This document shows positions 43,396-52,780 of a DNA stretch of 53,282 bases, piece after piece. The notes beneath the pieces were generated by a model, which saw nothing but the letters and a program-made list of their open reading frames with translations, was not told the origin of the DNA and made no database searches. The number at the start of each line of letters is the position of its first letter. Within the stretch, counting starts at the first letter, position 1. The translations under genes and the position numbers were made by a program. The stretch is from Herbaspirillum sp. CF444 (GTDB taxonomy: Bacteria; Pseudomonadota; Gammaproteobacteria; Burkholderiales; Burkholderiaceae_D): the NCBI RefSeq assembly GCF_000282135.1, contig NZ_AKJW01000017.1, positions 1-53,282 of the forward strand, in the 5' to 3' direction.

Positions 43396-44181
43396 ATGAG
43401 CTCCAGCCTGCCCAATCTGAACAACAGCGACGCGCAAAGCGTGGGCACCAGTGTTGCCGGAGCAGCTCCTACCTTTAGTCCCCTCTATCAGCAAATCAAG
43501 GCTTTGATCACGCAGCGCCTGGAATCGGGCGAGTGGAAACCGGGCGAATTGATTCCCAGCGAAGTTGAACTCGGCAGCCGTTTCAAGGTGAGCCAGGGAA
43601 CCGTGCGCAAGGCGATCGACGAGCTGGCGGCCGAAAATCTGGTCGTGCGCCGGCAGGGGAAGGGCACATTTGTTGCCACGCATCATGAGACGCATGCGCA
43701 ATTTCGTTTTTTGCGCCTGACGGCGGATGTGGACGAGCCGCAGCGCGCGGAAAACAAGATTATCGAGGTCAAGCGCATGCGCGCGCCCGCTGAGGTGGCG
43801 CGCCAGCTTGATATTAAATCGGGCGACTCCGTCATCTTCATCAAACGGGTAAAATCCTTCAACGGCGTCCCGACCATACTTGAAGATATCTGGTTGCCCG
43901 GTCTGATTTTCAAAGGGCTGACCGCGGAACGTCTGATGGAATATAAAGGGCCGCTGTACGGCCTGTTTGAAACCGAATTCGGGACGCGCATGATTCGCGC
44001 TGCAGAGCAGATTCGTGCCGTGGGGGCGGATCCGGAGTCTGCGAAATTTCTGGGAGTTCCGCCCCAAACGCCTTTGTTGAGTGTCGATCGCGCCTCTTAT
44101 ACGTATGGCGACAAGCCTGTCGAAATGCGGCGCGGCTTGTATTTGACGTTGAATCATCATTACCAGAGCGAACTGAATTAA
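43396..44181 (+). CDS. GntR-family (HutC subfamily) transcriptional regulator
   Basis: 261 residues. After a 25-residue polar start comes the winged helix PLYQQIKALITQRLESGEWK with LIPSEVELGSRFKVSQGTVRKAIDEL and RRQGKGTFVA. The C-terminal UTRA (chorismate lyase-like) effector domain begins near 95 (FLRLTADVDE) and contains SVIFIKRVKSFNGVPTILED and YTYGDKPVEMRRG. Position directly before sdhCDAB and opposite mdh suggests control of TCA-cycle genes in response to a small metabolite; this is inference. GAGGT lies 4 nt before ATG 43396. Confidence 0.92.
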   Translation: MSSSLPNLNNSDAQSVGTSVAGAAPTFSPLYQQIKALITQRLESGEWKPGELIPSEVELGSRFKVSQGTVRKAIDELAAENLVVRRQGKGTFVATHHETHAQFRFLRLTADVDEPQRAENKIIEVKRMRAPAEVARQLDIKSGDSVIFIKRVKSFNGVPTILEDIWLPGLIFKGLTAERLMEYKGPLYGLFETEFGTRMIRAAEQIRAVGADPESAKFLGVPPQTPLLSVDRASYTYGDKPVEMRRGLYLTLNHHYQSELN

Positions 44182-44323
44182 GCGTGCAGGGGCTTTGCCT
44201 TGCTCGCATCCGTCCGCTGTCTGTGGGATACCTAATTTGCTGCGAAGCAGAATAAGTGTTGGTGAACGTTCATGAAATCGGCGAAAATTGCAGGATTGTT
44301 TTAAATCTGAGGAGAACCTTGTT

Positions 44324-44734
44324 ATGTCTGAAGCCGCTAAACCACCACGGCCACAATTTCGTAACATTAATATTACCCAAATTGCTGGTTACCGTATGCC
44401 GCTGGCTGCCCTGGTGTCGATCATGCACCGTGTCAGCGGGTTGTTTTTGTTCCTGATGTTGCCGTTCATCCTGCACTTGCTGGATAACAGCCTGCTCTCC
44501 GAGGGCACCTTCGAGTACCTCAAAGGCTTTGCCTCCAACTGGTTCGTCAAACTGGTCATTCTTGCCCTGTCCTGGGCTTATCTCCATCACTTCTGCGCCG
44601 GCATCCGCCACCTGATCATGGATAATCACATCGGTCTGGACAAGGACAGCGCGCGCAAGTCGTCGACTGGCGTTCTGGTCGTCAGCATCGCGCTGGTGAT
44701 CCTGGTGGCATTGAAACTGTTCGGAGCATTCTAA
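44324..44734 (+). CDS. sdhC: Succinate dehydrogenase cytochrome b556 subunit SdhC
   Basis: 136 residues with three membrane helices (about 28-52, 72-92 and 112-134). The signature SIMHRVSGLFLFLMLPF (heme/quinone site region) and WAYLHHFCAGIRHLIMD with the axial heme His are present. It anchors complex II in the inner membrane and takes part in ubiquinone reduction. It leads the sdhCDAB operon: sdhD starts 2 nt after its stop. The 142-nt gap to gntR shows no convincing terminator or promoter. Confidence 0.96.
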   Translation: MSEAAKPPRPQFRNINITQIAGYRMPLAALVSIMHRVSGLFLFLMLPFILHLLDNSLLSEGTFEYLKGFASNWFVKLVILALSWAYLHHFCAGIRHLIMDNHIGLDKDSARKSSTGVLVVSIALVILVALKLFGAF

Positions 44735-44736
44735 AA

Positions 44737-45102
44737 ATGGCAAACAATAATATCGGATCGAAGCGCCTCGTCGTGGGGGCGCACTACGGCATGCGCGACT
44801 GGCTGGCGCAACGCGCCACCGCGGTCGTCATGGCTGTGTATACCGTCATCCTGCTGGCGTGCTTTCTGACTTCCAGCGGCTTCTCTTACGAGGGCTGGGC
44901 GGCAATGTTCTCGCATCAGTGGTTCAAGATGGCGACGTTTGCCGCCTTCATGGCCTTGTTCTACCACGCCTGGATCGGCGTGCGTGATATCTGGATGGAT
45001 TACGTCAAGCCGGTCGCCGTGCGCCTGGTCTTGCAAGTTGCCACGATCCTGTGGCTGATCGTATGTGCCGGATGGGCGGCGCAGATTTTGTGGAGAATGT
45101 AA
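44737..45102 (+). CDS. sdhD: Succinate dehydrogenase membrane anchor subunit SdhD
   Basis: 121 residues with three membrane helices. MRDWLAQRATAVVMAVYTVI is the usual start of the first helix and FYHAWIGVRDIWMDYVKP carries the second heme-ligand His and Asp near the quinone site. Together with SdhC it binds heme b and ubiquinone. It starts 2 nt after sdhC and ends 2 nt before sdhA, so translation is coupled. Confidence 0.95.
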   Translation: MANNNIGSKRLVVGAHYGMRDWLAQRATAVVMAVYTVILLACFLTSSGFSYEGWAAMFSHQWFKMATFAAFMALFYHAWIGVRDIWMDYVKPVAVRLVLQVATILWLIVCAGWAAQILWRM

Positions 45103-45104
45103 TC

Positions 45105-46883
45105 GTGGCTGCTATCAAATCCACAATCCCTACACGCCGCTTTGATGCGGTTATCGTCGGCGCCGGCGGCTCCGGCATGCGCGCTTCGTTGCAACTGGCT
45201 GAAGCCGGTCTGAACGTCGCGGTGTTGTCCAAGGTTTTTCCGACCCGCTCGCACACGGTCGCTGCGCAAGGCGGCATCGGCGCATCGCTGGGCAATATGT
45301 CGGAAGACAACTGGTACTGGCACATGTTTGACACCGTCAAGGGCTCGGACTACCTGGGCGACCAGGACGCCATCGAATTCATGTGCCGCGAAGCACCGAA
45401 GGCGGTCTACGAGCTGGAACACTTCGGCATGCCTTTCGACCGCAATCCGGACGGCACGATTTATCAGCGTCCGTTCGGCGGCCACACTGCAAACTTCGGC
45501 GAAAAGCCGGTGCAACGCGCCTGTGCCGCAGCCGATCGTACCGGTCACGCGCTGCTGCATACGCTGTATCAGCGTAACGTGCGCGCCAAGACCCACTTCT
45601 TCGTCGAGTGGATGGCGATCGACATCATTCGCGATCAGGAAGGCACCGTCCTCGGCGTCGTCGCGCTGGAAATGGAAACCGGCGAAGTCATGATGCTGCA
45701 AGCCAAGACGACGCTGTTCGCCACCGGCGGCGCAGGCCGTATCTGGGCCGCATCGACCAACGCCTTCATCAATACCGGCGATGGTATGGGCATGGCGGCG
45801 CGTGCAGGCCTGCCGCTGCAAGACATGGAATTCTGGCAGTTCCACCCGACCGGCGTGGCCGGCGCGGGCGTGTTGATTACCGAAGGCGTGCGCGGCGAAG
45901 GCGGCATCCTGATCAACAGCAACGGCGAACGTTTCATGGAGCGCTATGCGCCGACGCTGAAGGACCTGGCGCCGCGCGACTTCGTTTCGCGTTCGATGGA
46001 CCAGGAAATCAAAGAAGGCCGCGGCGTCGGTCAGCACAAGGATCACGTGCTGCTGGACTTGCGTCACATCGGCGCGGACACGATTCAAAAGCGTCTGCCG
46101 TCGATTCTGGAAATCGCGCACAAGTTCGCCAACGTCGACGCGACCAAGGAGCCGATCCCGGTCGTGCCGACCATCCACTATCAGATGGGCGGTATCCCGA
46201 CCAACGTGTATGGTCAGGTTGTTGTGCCGAAGAACGGTTCGTACAAGGAAGTCGTGCAGGGCATGTACGCCATCGGCGAATGCGCTTGCGTGTCCGTCCA
46301 CGGCGCTAACCGCCTGGGCACCAACTCGCTGCTGGATCTGGTTGTCTTCGGTCGCGCTGCGGGCAATCATATTGTCGACAGCAAGCTGCAAGACCGCAGC
46401 CATCAGGACCTGCCGGCAGACGCAGCCGACCGCGCGCTGGAGCGCCTGGCGCGTCTGGAAAGCAGCACCGGTTCCGAGCGCGTCCAGGACGTCGCCAACA
46501 CGATCCGCGCCACGATGCAGCACTACTGCGGCGTGTTCCGTACCGACGAACTGCTGCAAGAAGGCTACAAGAAGATCATGGAGCTGGACGAGCGCCGCAA
46601 GCACGTCTCGTTCAAGGACAAGTCCAAGGTCTTCAACACCGCACGCGTCGAAGCGCTTGAGCTGGACAATCTGATTGAAACAGCCAAGGCGACCATCACT
46701 TCCGCCGCAGCCCGCAAAGAATCGCGCGGCGCGCACGCTCATCGCGACTATGAAAAGCGCGACGACGTCGAATGGCTGAAGCATACGCTGTGGTTTTCCG
46801 AGGGGAATCGTCTCGACTACAAGCCAGTCAACATGCAACCGTTGACAGTCGAAACATTTAAACCTAAAGCACGTACTTTCTAA
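45105..46883 (+). CDS. sdhA: Succinate dehydrogenase flavoprotein subunit SdhA
   Basis: 592 residues. The FAD fold starts [19 protein letters not shown]; the covalent FAD His is in [18 protein letters not shown]. Active-site residues lie in [20 protein letters not shown] and [23 protein letters not shown] 45105 is the start, with GGAGA upstream; the frame runs on further upstream but only as overlap with sdhD. It oxidises succinate to fumarate on the cytoplasmic side of the membrane. sdhB follows after 11 nt. Confidence 0.97.
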   Translation: MAAIKSTIPTRRFDAVIVGAGGSGMRASLQLAEAGLNVAVLSKVFPTRSHTVAAQGGIGASLGNMSEDNWYWHMFDTVKGSDYLGDQDAIEFMCREAPKAVYELEHFGMPFDRNPDGTIYQRPFGGHTANFGEKPVQRACAAADRTGHALLHTLYQRNVRAKTHFFVEWMAIDIIRDQEGTVLGVVALEMETGEVMMLQAKTTLFATGGAGRIWAASTNAFINTGDGMGMAARAGLPLQDMEFWQFHPTGVAGAGVLITEGVRGEGGILINSNGERFMERYAPTLKDLAPRDFVSRSMDQEIKEGRGVGQHKDHVLLDLRHIGADTIQKRLPSILEIAHKFANVDATKEPIPVVPTIHYQMGGIPTNVYGQVVVPKNGSYKEVVQGMYAIGECACVSVHGANRLGTNSLLDLVVFGRAAGNHIVDSKLQDRSHQDLPADAADRALERLARLESSTGSERVQDVANTIRATMQHYCGVFRTDELLQEGYKKIMELDERRKHVSFKDKSKVFNTARVEALELDNLIETAKATITSAAARKESRGAHAHRDYEKRDDVEWLKHTLWFSEGNRLDYKPVNMQPLTVETFKPKARTF

Positions 46884-46894
46884 AAGGTCAGAAC

Positions 46895-47605
46895 ATGACA
46901 CGTACTCTGAAATTCAAGATCTATCGCTACGATCCGGACAAGGACGAAAAGCCGTACATGCAAGACCTGACCGTCGAGCTGAAGCCAACCGACAAGATGC
47001 TGCTGGATGCCTTGCAACGCATCAAATCCGACGTCGATGATTCGCTGGCGCTGCGCCGCTCCTGCCGTGAAGGCGTGTGCGGTTCCGACGCGATGAACAT
47101 CAACGGCAAGAACGGTCTGGCCTGCACCACCAACCTGAACGAACTGTCGGAGCCTATCGTTCTGAAGCCGTTGCCGGGTTTGCCGGTGATCCGCGATCTG
47201 ATCGTGGACATGACCAACTTCTTCAAGCAATACGATTCGATCAAGCCATACCTGATCAACGACAGCATTCCTCCTGAAAAAGAGCGTCTGCAATCGCCTG
47301 AACAGCGTGAAGAACTCGACGGCGTGTATGAATGCATCCTGTGCGCATGCTGCTCGACATCGTGCCCGTCGTTCTGGTGGAATCCGGACAAGTTCGTCGG
47401 CCCGGCAGGTTTGTTGCAGGCTTACCGCTTCATTGCGGACAGCCGTGACGAAGCGACCGGCCAGCGCCTGGATGATCTGGAAGATCCGTACCGCTTGTTC
47501 CGCTGCCGTTCCATCATGAACTGCGTCGATGTCTGCCCCAAGGGTCTCAACCCCAACAAGGCCATCGGCAAGATCAAGGAACTGATGGTTCGCCGCGCAG
47601 TATAA
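46895..47605 (+). CDS. sdhB: Succinate dehydrogenase iron-sulfur subunit SdhB
   Basis: 236 residues. The 2Fe-2S ferredoxin domain holds [20 protein letters not shown] and a later Cys (LACTTNL). The C-terminal domain has [16 protein letters not shown] and [17 protein letters not shown] for the 4Fe-4S and 3Fe-4S centres. It carries electrons from FAD to ubiquinone at SdhC/SdhD. A weak GC-rich hairpin without a real T-run lies in the 132-nt gap to sdhE, so read-through to sdhE is likely. Confidence 0.97.
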   Translation: MTRTLKFKIYRYDPDKDEKPYMQDLTVELKPTDKMLLDALQRIKSDVDDSLALRRSCREGVCGSDAMNINGKNGLACTTNLNELSEPIVLKPLPGLPVIRDLIVDMTNFFKQYDSIKPYLINDSIPPEKERLQSPEQREELDGVYECILCACCSTSCPSFWWNPDKFVGPAGLLQAYRFIADSRDEATGQRLDDLEDPYRLFRCRSIMNCVDVCPKGLNPNKAIGKIKELMVRRAV

Positions 47606-47737
47606 GAAGTGTGTTGTAAGAGGGCGGGGGGCAACTCCCGCCTTTGCTTATGCTTTCGTGTCGGTCCGATTGTTTGACCGCAAGCATTGTGTTGTGTCAG
47701 TTGCACCAGTTGTACTACTTAGAAGTGAATTGAATCC

Positions 47738-48007
47738 ATGTCCCAAAGCCATCAAGACGATCCCGTCAAACGTGCACGCCTGCGCTGGCGCGCCCGTCGC
47801 GGATTGCTGGAAAACGATCTCATCCTGACGCGTTATCTCGACGCGAACGAAGAGAGCATGACCGATGACGAGGTCGATGCGTTTTCCCGTCTGATGGACC
47901 TCGGGGACAACGACCTGATGGACTTGCTCCTTGTGCGCAAGGAGCCTGAAGCAGCGGTGGACTTGCCCCAAGTCCACGCCTTGCTCAAAAAATTGCGTAG
48001 CGCCTGA
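47738..48007 (+). CDS. sdhE: FAD assembly factor SdhE
   Basis: 89 residues, full family length. The RGxxE motif needed for flavinylation is present (ARRGLLEND, Arg21-Gly22 and Glu25), followed by helical DDEVDAFSRLMDLGDNDLMDLLL. SdhE helps attach FAD covalently to SdhA; its place right after sdhB fits. A long inverted-repeat element lies between it and gltA. Confidence 0.94.
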   Translation: MSQSHQDDPVKRARLRWRARRGLLENDLILTRYLDANEESMTDDEVDAFSRLMDLGDNDLMDLLLVRKEPEAAVDLPQVHALLKKLRSA

Positions 48008-48062
48008 ACGTTCCGAAGAGTTCTGGCAATATTGATTGGTTCAAAAGCGGCCGGCGTTGTAT

Positions 48063-48145
48063 TAGAGGCTGTTGCAAAGTGATTTGGCGGGCATCGGGAG
48101 GCGCAGGGTGCCGGCAGTGGGAAGTTTATTTTGCAACAGGCTCTA
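48063..48145. mobile_element. MITE-like inverted-repeat element between sdhE and gltA
   Basis: tagaggctgttgcaaa (48063-48078) and tttgcaacaggctcta (48130-48145) are inverted copies matching at 15 of 16 positions, 83 bp end to end. The sequence GGCTGTTGCAAA resembles insertion-sequence ends, and the outer TA on both sides would fit a TA target duplication. There is no coding capacity inside, so it would be a non-autonomous element or a relic. A stem-loop with a regulatory role is the alternative. Confidence 0.5.
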
Positions 48146-48203
48146 AAGCGGTTGATTTGCGATTTTTGATTAACGATTCATCATCACAGCTGAAGGAAGA
48201 ACT

Positions 48204-49505
48204 ATGCCCACCTCAGATATCAAAGCGACCCTGTCGTTTTCCGACGGTACGCCATCCCTGGATTTCCCCGTCTACAAGGGCACGATCGGTCCGGATGTCA
48301 TCGACATCCGCAAACTGTACGGCGCCACCGGCAAGTTCACTTACGACCCGGGCTTCATGTCGACAGCGGCATGTAATTCGTCGATCACCTACATCGACGG
48401 CGACAAGGGCGAGCTGCTGTACCGCGGTTATCCGATCGAGCAACTGGCCGTCAATTGCGACTTCCTGGAGACCTGCTACCTGCTGCTGCACGGCGAGCTG
48501 CCGACGGCAGACCAGAAGTCCGAGTTCGTCGAGACCGTGACCAAGCACACCATGGTTCACGAGCAAATGAACTTCTTCTTCCGCGGCTTCCGTCGCGATG
48601 CACACCCGATGGCAGTGTTGACCGGTTCGGTCGGCGCCTTGTCGGCGTTCTACCATGACTCGCTGGACATCAGCAATCCTGTGCATCGCGACGTGTCCGC
48701 GATTCGCATGATCGCCAAGTTGCCGACGCTGGTCGCCATGGCATACAAGTACAACATCGGCCAACCGTTCGTGTATCCGCGCAACGACTTGTCGTACAGC
48801 GCCAACTTCATGCGCATGATGTTCGCGAACCCATGCGAAGAGTACAAGGTCAATGAAGTGCTGGTGCGCGCGCTGGACCGTATCCTGATCCTGCACGCCG
48901 ACCACGAACAAAATGCATCGACTTCGACCGTGCGTCTGGCCGGCTCGTCGGGCGCCAATCCGTTTGCCTGTATCGCTGCCGGTATCGCCTGCCTGTGGGG
49001 TCCTGCTCACGGCGGCGCCAACGAGGCTGCACTGACCATGCTGGAAAGCATCGGTTCGGTCGACAAGATTCCTGAGTTCATCAAGCAAGTCAAGGACAAG
49101 AACTCCGGCGTCAAGCTGATGGGCTTCGGTCACCGTGTCTACAAGAACTACGATCCACGCGCCAAGCTGATGCGTGAAACCTGCTACGAAGTCCTGAATG
49201 AACTGGGCCTGCATGACGACCCATTGTTCAAGCTGGCCATGGAGCTGGAAAAGATCGCGCTGGAAGACGACTACTTCGTGTCGCGCAAGCTGTACCCGAA
49301 CGTCGACTTCTACTCTGGCATCGTTCAACGCGCGCTGGGTATTCCGACGTCGATGTTCACCTGCATCTTTGCGATGGCGCGTACCGTCGGCTGGATCGCT
49401 CAATGGAACGAAATGATCTCCGATCCGGAACAAAAGATCGGTCGTCCGCGTCAGTTGTTCGTCGGCTCCGCAAAACGCGACGTTCCTGCCATCGACAAGC
49501 GTTAA
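48204..49505 (+). CDS. gltA: Citrate synthase (type II)
   Basis: 433 residues, hexameric NADH-sensitive class by length. The N-terminal beta domain (about 1-60) includes [20 protein letters not shown]. Catalytic residues lie in [12 protein letters not shown] and [13 protein letters not shown] (two His) and [14 protein letters not shown] (Asp). It condenses acetyl-CoA and oxaloacetate. AAGGA precedes ATG 48204. It lies between sdhE and odhA, the usual betaproteobacterial order, and is followed by its own terminator. Confidence 0.97.
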   Translation: MPTSDIKATLSFSDGTPSLDFPVYKGTIGPDVIDIRKLYGATGKFTYDPGFMSTAACNSSITYIDGDKGELLYRGYPIEQLAVNCDFLETCYLLLHGELPTADQKSEFVETVTKHTMVHEQMNFFFRGFRRDAHPMAVLTGSVGALSAFYHDSLDISNPVHRDVSAIRMIAKLPTLVAMAYKYNIGQPFVYPRNDLSYSANFMRMMFANPCEEYKVNEVLVRALDRILILHADHEQNASTSTVRLAGSSGANPFACIAAGIACLWGPAHGGANEAALTMLESIGSVDKIPEFIKQVKDKNSGVKLMGFGHRVYKNYDPRAKLMRETCYEVLNELGLHDDPLFKLAMELEKIALEDDYFVSRKLYPNVDFYSGIVQRALGIPTSMFTCIFAMARTVGWIAQWNEMISDPEQKIGRPRQLFVGSAKRDVPAIDKR

Positions 49506-49633
49506 TCGATGCGGCTGATGGCCGGCCCGGAACGGCTTGTCATCAGGCCGTCACCGGGCTGTCATCAAATCTTTGTTAGTTGCCCGGCGGCCATGGCTGC
49601 GTCATGCCGCCGCTTGCAACAAATGACAGAAAT

Positions 49634-49664
49634 AAAAAAGCGAATCTTCAGGATTCGCTTTTTT
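49634..49664 (+). terminator. Rho-independent terminator of gltA
   Basis: Stem aaaaaagcgaatc (49634-49646, including the A-run) and gattcgctttttt (49652-49664) around a 5-nt TTCAG loop. It lies about 130 nt after the gltA stop and can work in either direction. Confidence 0.85.
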
Positions 49665-49680
49665 ATTGGAAATAAGGATA

Positions 49681-49686
49681 TATAAT
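49681..49686 (+). promoter_or_regulatory. Probable -10 box of the odhA promoter
   Basis: A perfect TATAAT directly follows the gltA terminator. The -35 region overlaps the terminator T-run (GCTTTT, 18 nt upstream) and is poor, so an activator may be needed. The start codon of odhA is about 154 nt downstream. Confidence 0.45.
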
Positions 49687-49839
49687 TCGGGCTATGCTGG
49701 CTGGATAACTCAAAAAAGTTCAGGTAGACATGGTCCTTCCCCACAACTTGATGTGCAATCCGCTAATCGGTCAGGCCGTGTCGCGGAAGGTTAGATTAAC
49801 CCGCTAATCTCGCGAAACGCGAAGAAAGGTGAGCAAGAT

Positions 49840-52704
49840 ATGACACAGCTCTACGAGCAATACAATCTCAATTCCTACCTCTTTGGTGGAAATGCGCCGT
49901 ACCTGGAAGAACTGTACGAGGCGTATCTCAATAATCCCGGATCCGTACCAGACAATTGGCGTGCTTATTTCGATGCGGTGCAACACGTGCCTGCAGTTGA
50001 CGGCTCCAATCGTCCTGACGTCGCCCATGCACCGGTGATCGCCTCGTTTGCCGAGCGCGCCAAGCAAGGTCCGATTCGCACCGTCGTCGCTTCCTCCGAT
50101 ACCGAAATGGGTCGCAAGCGCGTCGCTGCAACACAGCTGATCGCCGGCTATCGCGACATGGGTTCGCGTTACGCCAACCTCGACCCGCTGCAACGCCAGG
50201 AGCGTCCAACGATTCCGGAACTGGAGCCAAGCTTCTACGGCTTCAGCGATTCCGATATGGACATCGTGTTCAATATCAGCAATACCTACTTCGGCGGCGA
50301 AACCGCGTCCCTGCGCGACCTGCTGCAGTCGCTGCGCGACACGTACTGCCGTTCGATCGGTGCTGAATTCACCTACATCAGCGACCCGGCCGAAGTACGC
50401 TGGATTCAGGAACGCCTGGAGCCGACACGCGCGCTGCCGCAGTTCTCCGCTGAAAAGAAAAAGCATATCCTCGACCGCCTGACCGCGGCCGAAGGCCTGG
50501 AGCGCTACCTCCACACCAAATACGTCGGTCAAAAGCGTTTCTCGCTGGAAGGCGGCGAAAGCTTCATCGCTTCGTTGGATGAAACCATCCAGCGCGCCGG
50601 TGAAAAGGGTGTTCAGGAAATCGTTATCGGCATGGCCCACCGCGGCCGCCTGAACGTTCTGGTCAACACACTGGGCAAGACCCCGCAAGAGCTGTTCTCC
50701 GAGTTCGAAGGTCATCACGCCGACGACCTGCCGGCCGGCGACGTCAAGTACCACCAGGGTTTTTCGTCCGACATCAGCACTCCGGGCGGCCCGGTCCACC
50801 TGTCGCTGGCGTTCAACCCGTCCCACCTGGAAATCGTCAACCCTGTGGTTGAAGGTTCCGTCAAGGCGCGCATGGATCGCCGCGGCGACAAGGACGGCTC
50901 GCAAGTACTGCCTATCCTGGTGCACGGCGATGCCGCGTTCGCAGGTCAGGGCGTTGTGATGGAAACGCTGAACCTGGCGCAGACGCGCGGTTACGGCACC
51001 GGCGGCACCGTGCATATCGTGATCAACAACCAGATCGGTTTCACGACTTCCGATCCGCGCGACTCCCGTTCGACGCTGTACTGCTCGGACGTGGTCAAGA
51101 TGATCGAAGCGCCCGTGCTGCACGTCAACGGCGACGATCCTGAAGCCGTCGTGTTCGCAACGCAGATCGCGGTCGACTATCGCATGCAGTTCAAGAAGGA
51201 CATCGTCGTCGACATCATCTGCTTCCGCAAGCTGGGTCACAACGAACAAGATACGCCGGCGCTGACGCAGCCGCTGATGTACAAGAAGATCGCGCAACAT
51301 CCGGGCACACGCAAGCTGTACGCGGAACGCCTCGCCGCGCAAGGCACGATCCCTGCGGATGGCGGCGACGTCATGGTCAAGGCCTATCGCGACGCGATGG
51401 ACGCCGGCAAGCACACAGTCGATCCGGTCATCACCAACTTCAAGAGCAAGTACGCCGTCGACTGGCTGCCGTTCCTGAACCGCAAGTGGACCGACGCTGC
51501 CGACACCGCAGTGCCGCTGGCGGAACTGAAGCGCCTGGCAACACGCATCACCACCATCCCGGAAGGCTTCAAGCCGCACGCGCTGGTCGAGAAGGTCATC
51601 AACGACCGCGCTGCAATGGGTCGCGGCGATCTGAACCTGGACTGGGGCATGGGCGAACATCTGGCCTACGCTTCGCTGGTTGCGTCCGGTTACGCCGTGC
51701 GCCTGACCGGTCAGGATGCCGGTCGCGGTACTTTCGTTCACCGTCACGCCGTCTTGCACGATCAAAACCGTGAACGTTGGGATGCAGGCACCTACATTCC
51801 TCTGCAAAACGTCGCAGAGAACCAGGCTCCGTATACCGTGATCGACTCGGTTCTGTCGGAAGAAGCGGTGCTGGGCTTTGAATACGGTTATTCGACTGCC
51901 GAGCCAAACACACTGACCATCTGGGAGGCTCAGTTCGGCGATTTCGCCAACGGTGCTCAGGTCGTCATGGACCAATTCATCAGCTCCGGCGAAGTGAAGT
52001 GGGGGCGTGCTTCCGGTCTGGTGCAAATGCTGCCGCACGGTTACGAAGGCCAGGGGCCGGAACACTCGTCGGCACGTCTGGAACGTTACCTCCAGCTGTG
52101 CGCCGACAACAACATGCAAGTCGTTCAGCCGACCACTGCCGCGCAGATTTTCCACCTGCTGCGCCGTCAGATGATCCGTCTGTTCCGCAAGCCGCTGATC
52201 ATCTTGACGCCGAAGTCGCTGCTGCGTAACAAGGATGCCGGTTCGCCGCTGTCCGATCTGGCCAAGGGTTCGTTCCAGACCGTCATCCCTGAACTGGACG
52301 ACAAGCTCGACGCCAAGAAGGTCAAGCGCGTCATCGCTTGCTCCGGCAAGGTCTACTACGATCTGGTCAATGCCCGCAAGGAACGCGGCCAGTCCGACAC
52401 GGCGATCATCCGCGTCGAACAGCTGTATCCGTTCCCGCACAAGGCATTTGCCGCTGCGCTCAAGCAATTCCCGAACTTCCAGGAATTGGTCTGGACTCAG
52501 GATGAACCGCAAAATCAGGGTGCATGGCTGCAAATCCAGCACAACATCTTTGAAAATCTGACTGACGGTCAAAAGCTTGCTTACGCAGGTCGTCCAGCCA
52601 GCGCATCGCCGGCGGTCGGCTACTACGACAAGCACTATGCGCAGCAAAAGGCGCTGATCGACACCGCGTTTTCGAAGCTCAAAGGCTTTGTCCTGACTAA
52701 GTAA
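49840..52704 (+). CDS. odhA: 2-oxoglutarate dehydrogenase E1 component
   Basis: 954 residues, SucA/OdhA family. The N-terminal segment YLFGGNAPYLEELYEAYLNN is the usual E2-binding helix. The thiamine diphosphate core has SLEGGESFIASLDE, IGMAHRGRLNVL, HGDAAFAGQGVVMETL and the VINNQIGFTTSDPRDSR metal/cofactor region. The transketolase-like C-terminal half includes LPHGYEGQGPEHSSARLERY. It decarboxylates 2-oxoglutarate and transfers succinyl to the lipoyl arm of E2. The E2 gene follows 76 nt downstream. Large antisense open frames here are artefacts. Confidence 0.97.
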   Translation: MTQLYEQYNLNSYLFGGNAPYLEELYEAYLNNPGSVPDNWRAYFDAVQHVPAVDGSNRPDVAHAPVIASFAERAKQGPIRTVVASSDTEMGRKRVAATQLIAGYRDMGSRYANLDPLQRQERPTIPELEPSFYGFSDSDMDIVFNISNTYFGGETASLRDLLQSLRDTYCRSIGAEFTYISDPAEVRWIQERLEPTRALPQFSAEKKKHILDRLTAAEGLERYLHTKYVGQKRFSLEGGESFIASLDETIQRAGEKGVQEIVIGMAHRGRLNVLVNTLGKTPQELFSEFEGHHADDLPAGDVKYHQGFSSDISTPGGPVHLSLAFNPSHLEIVNPVVEGSVKARMDRRGDKDGSQVLPILVHGDAAFAGQGVVMETLNLAQTRGYGTGGTVHIVINNQIGFTTSDPRDSRSTLYCSDVVKMIEAPVLHVNGDDPEAVVFATQIAVDYRMQFKKDIVVDIICFRKLGHNEQDTPALTQPLMYKKIAQHPGTRKLYAERLAAQGTIPADGGDVMVKAYRDAMDAGKHTVDPVITNFKSKYAVDWLPFLNRKWTDAADTAVPLAELKRLATRITTIPEGFKPHALVEKVINDRAAMGRGDLNLDWGMGEHLAYASLVASGYAVRLTGQDAGRGTFVHRHAVLHDQNRERWDAGTYIPLQNVAENQAPYTVIDSVLSEEAVLGFEYGYSTAEPNTLTIWEAQFGDFANGAQVVMDQFISSGEVKWGRASGLVQMLPHGYEGQGPEHSSARLERYLQLCADNNMQVVQPTTAAQIFHLLRRQMIRLFRKPLIILTPKSLLRNKDAGSPLSDLAKGSFQTVIPELDDKLDAKKVKRVIACSGKVYYDLVNARKERGQSDTAIIRVEQLYPFPHKAFAAALKQFPNFQELVWTQDEPQNQGAWLQIQHNIFENLTDGQKLAYAGRPASASPAVGYYDKHYAQQKALIDTAFSKLKGFVLTK

Positions 52705-52718
52705 TCAGATCTTGCACG

Positions 52719-52744
52719 GCGCGCATCGCGAGGGCGATGCGCGC
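52719..52744 (+). promoter_or_regulatory. GC-rich hairpin between odhA and odhB
   Basis: Perfect 11-bp arms gcgcgcatcgc (52719-52729) and gcgatgcgcgc (52734-52744) around a GAGG loop, 14 nt after the odhA stop. There is no T-run, so it is not an ordinary terminator. It may stabilise or process the mRNA and set the E1:E2 ratio. Confidence 0.45.
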
Positions 52745-52780
52745 TGATGTTTATTGAATAACCCGAATCGGAGAAGTTAC

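Larger units (their letters stand above)
49506..49839 (+). other. Region between gltA and odhA
   Basis: 334 bases without a gene. It holds the gltA terminator (49634-49664), a TATAAT -10 box for odhA (49681-49686), and a leader of about 150 nt with two copies of CCGCTAATC (49760-49768 and 49801-49809). The first part (49506-49630) shows nothing else clear. Confidence 0.6.

Noticed and set aside
45000..46901. 633-codon open frame opposite sdhA and sdhD
   Set aside because: Antisense shadow; the plus strand encodes complete SdhD and SdhA.
47617..47644. GC-rich hairpin after sdhB
   Set aside because: Weak T-run and short stem; sdhE is probably co-transcribed.
49804..52647. 947-codon open frame opposite odhA
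   Set aside because: Antisense shadow of odhA with no family pattern.
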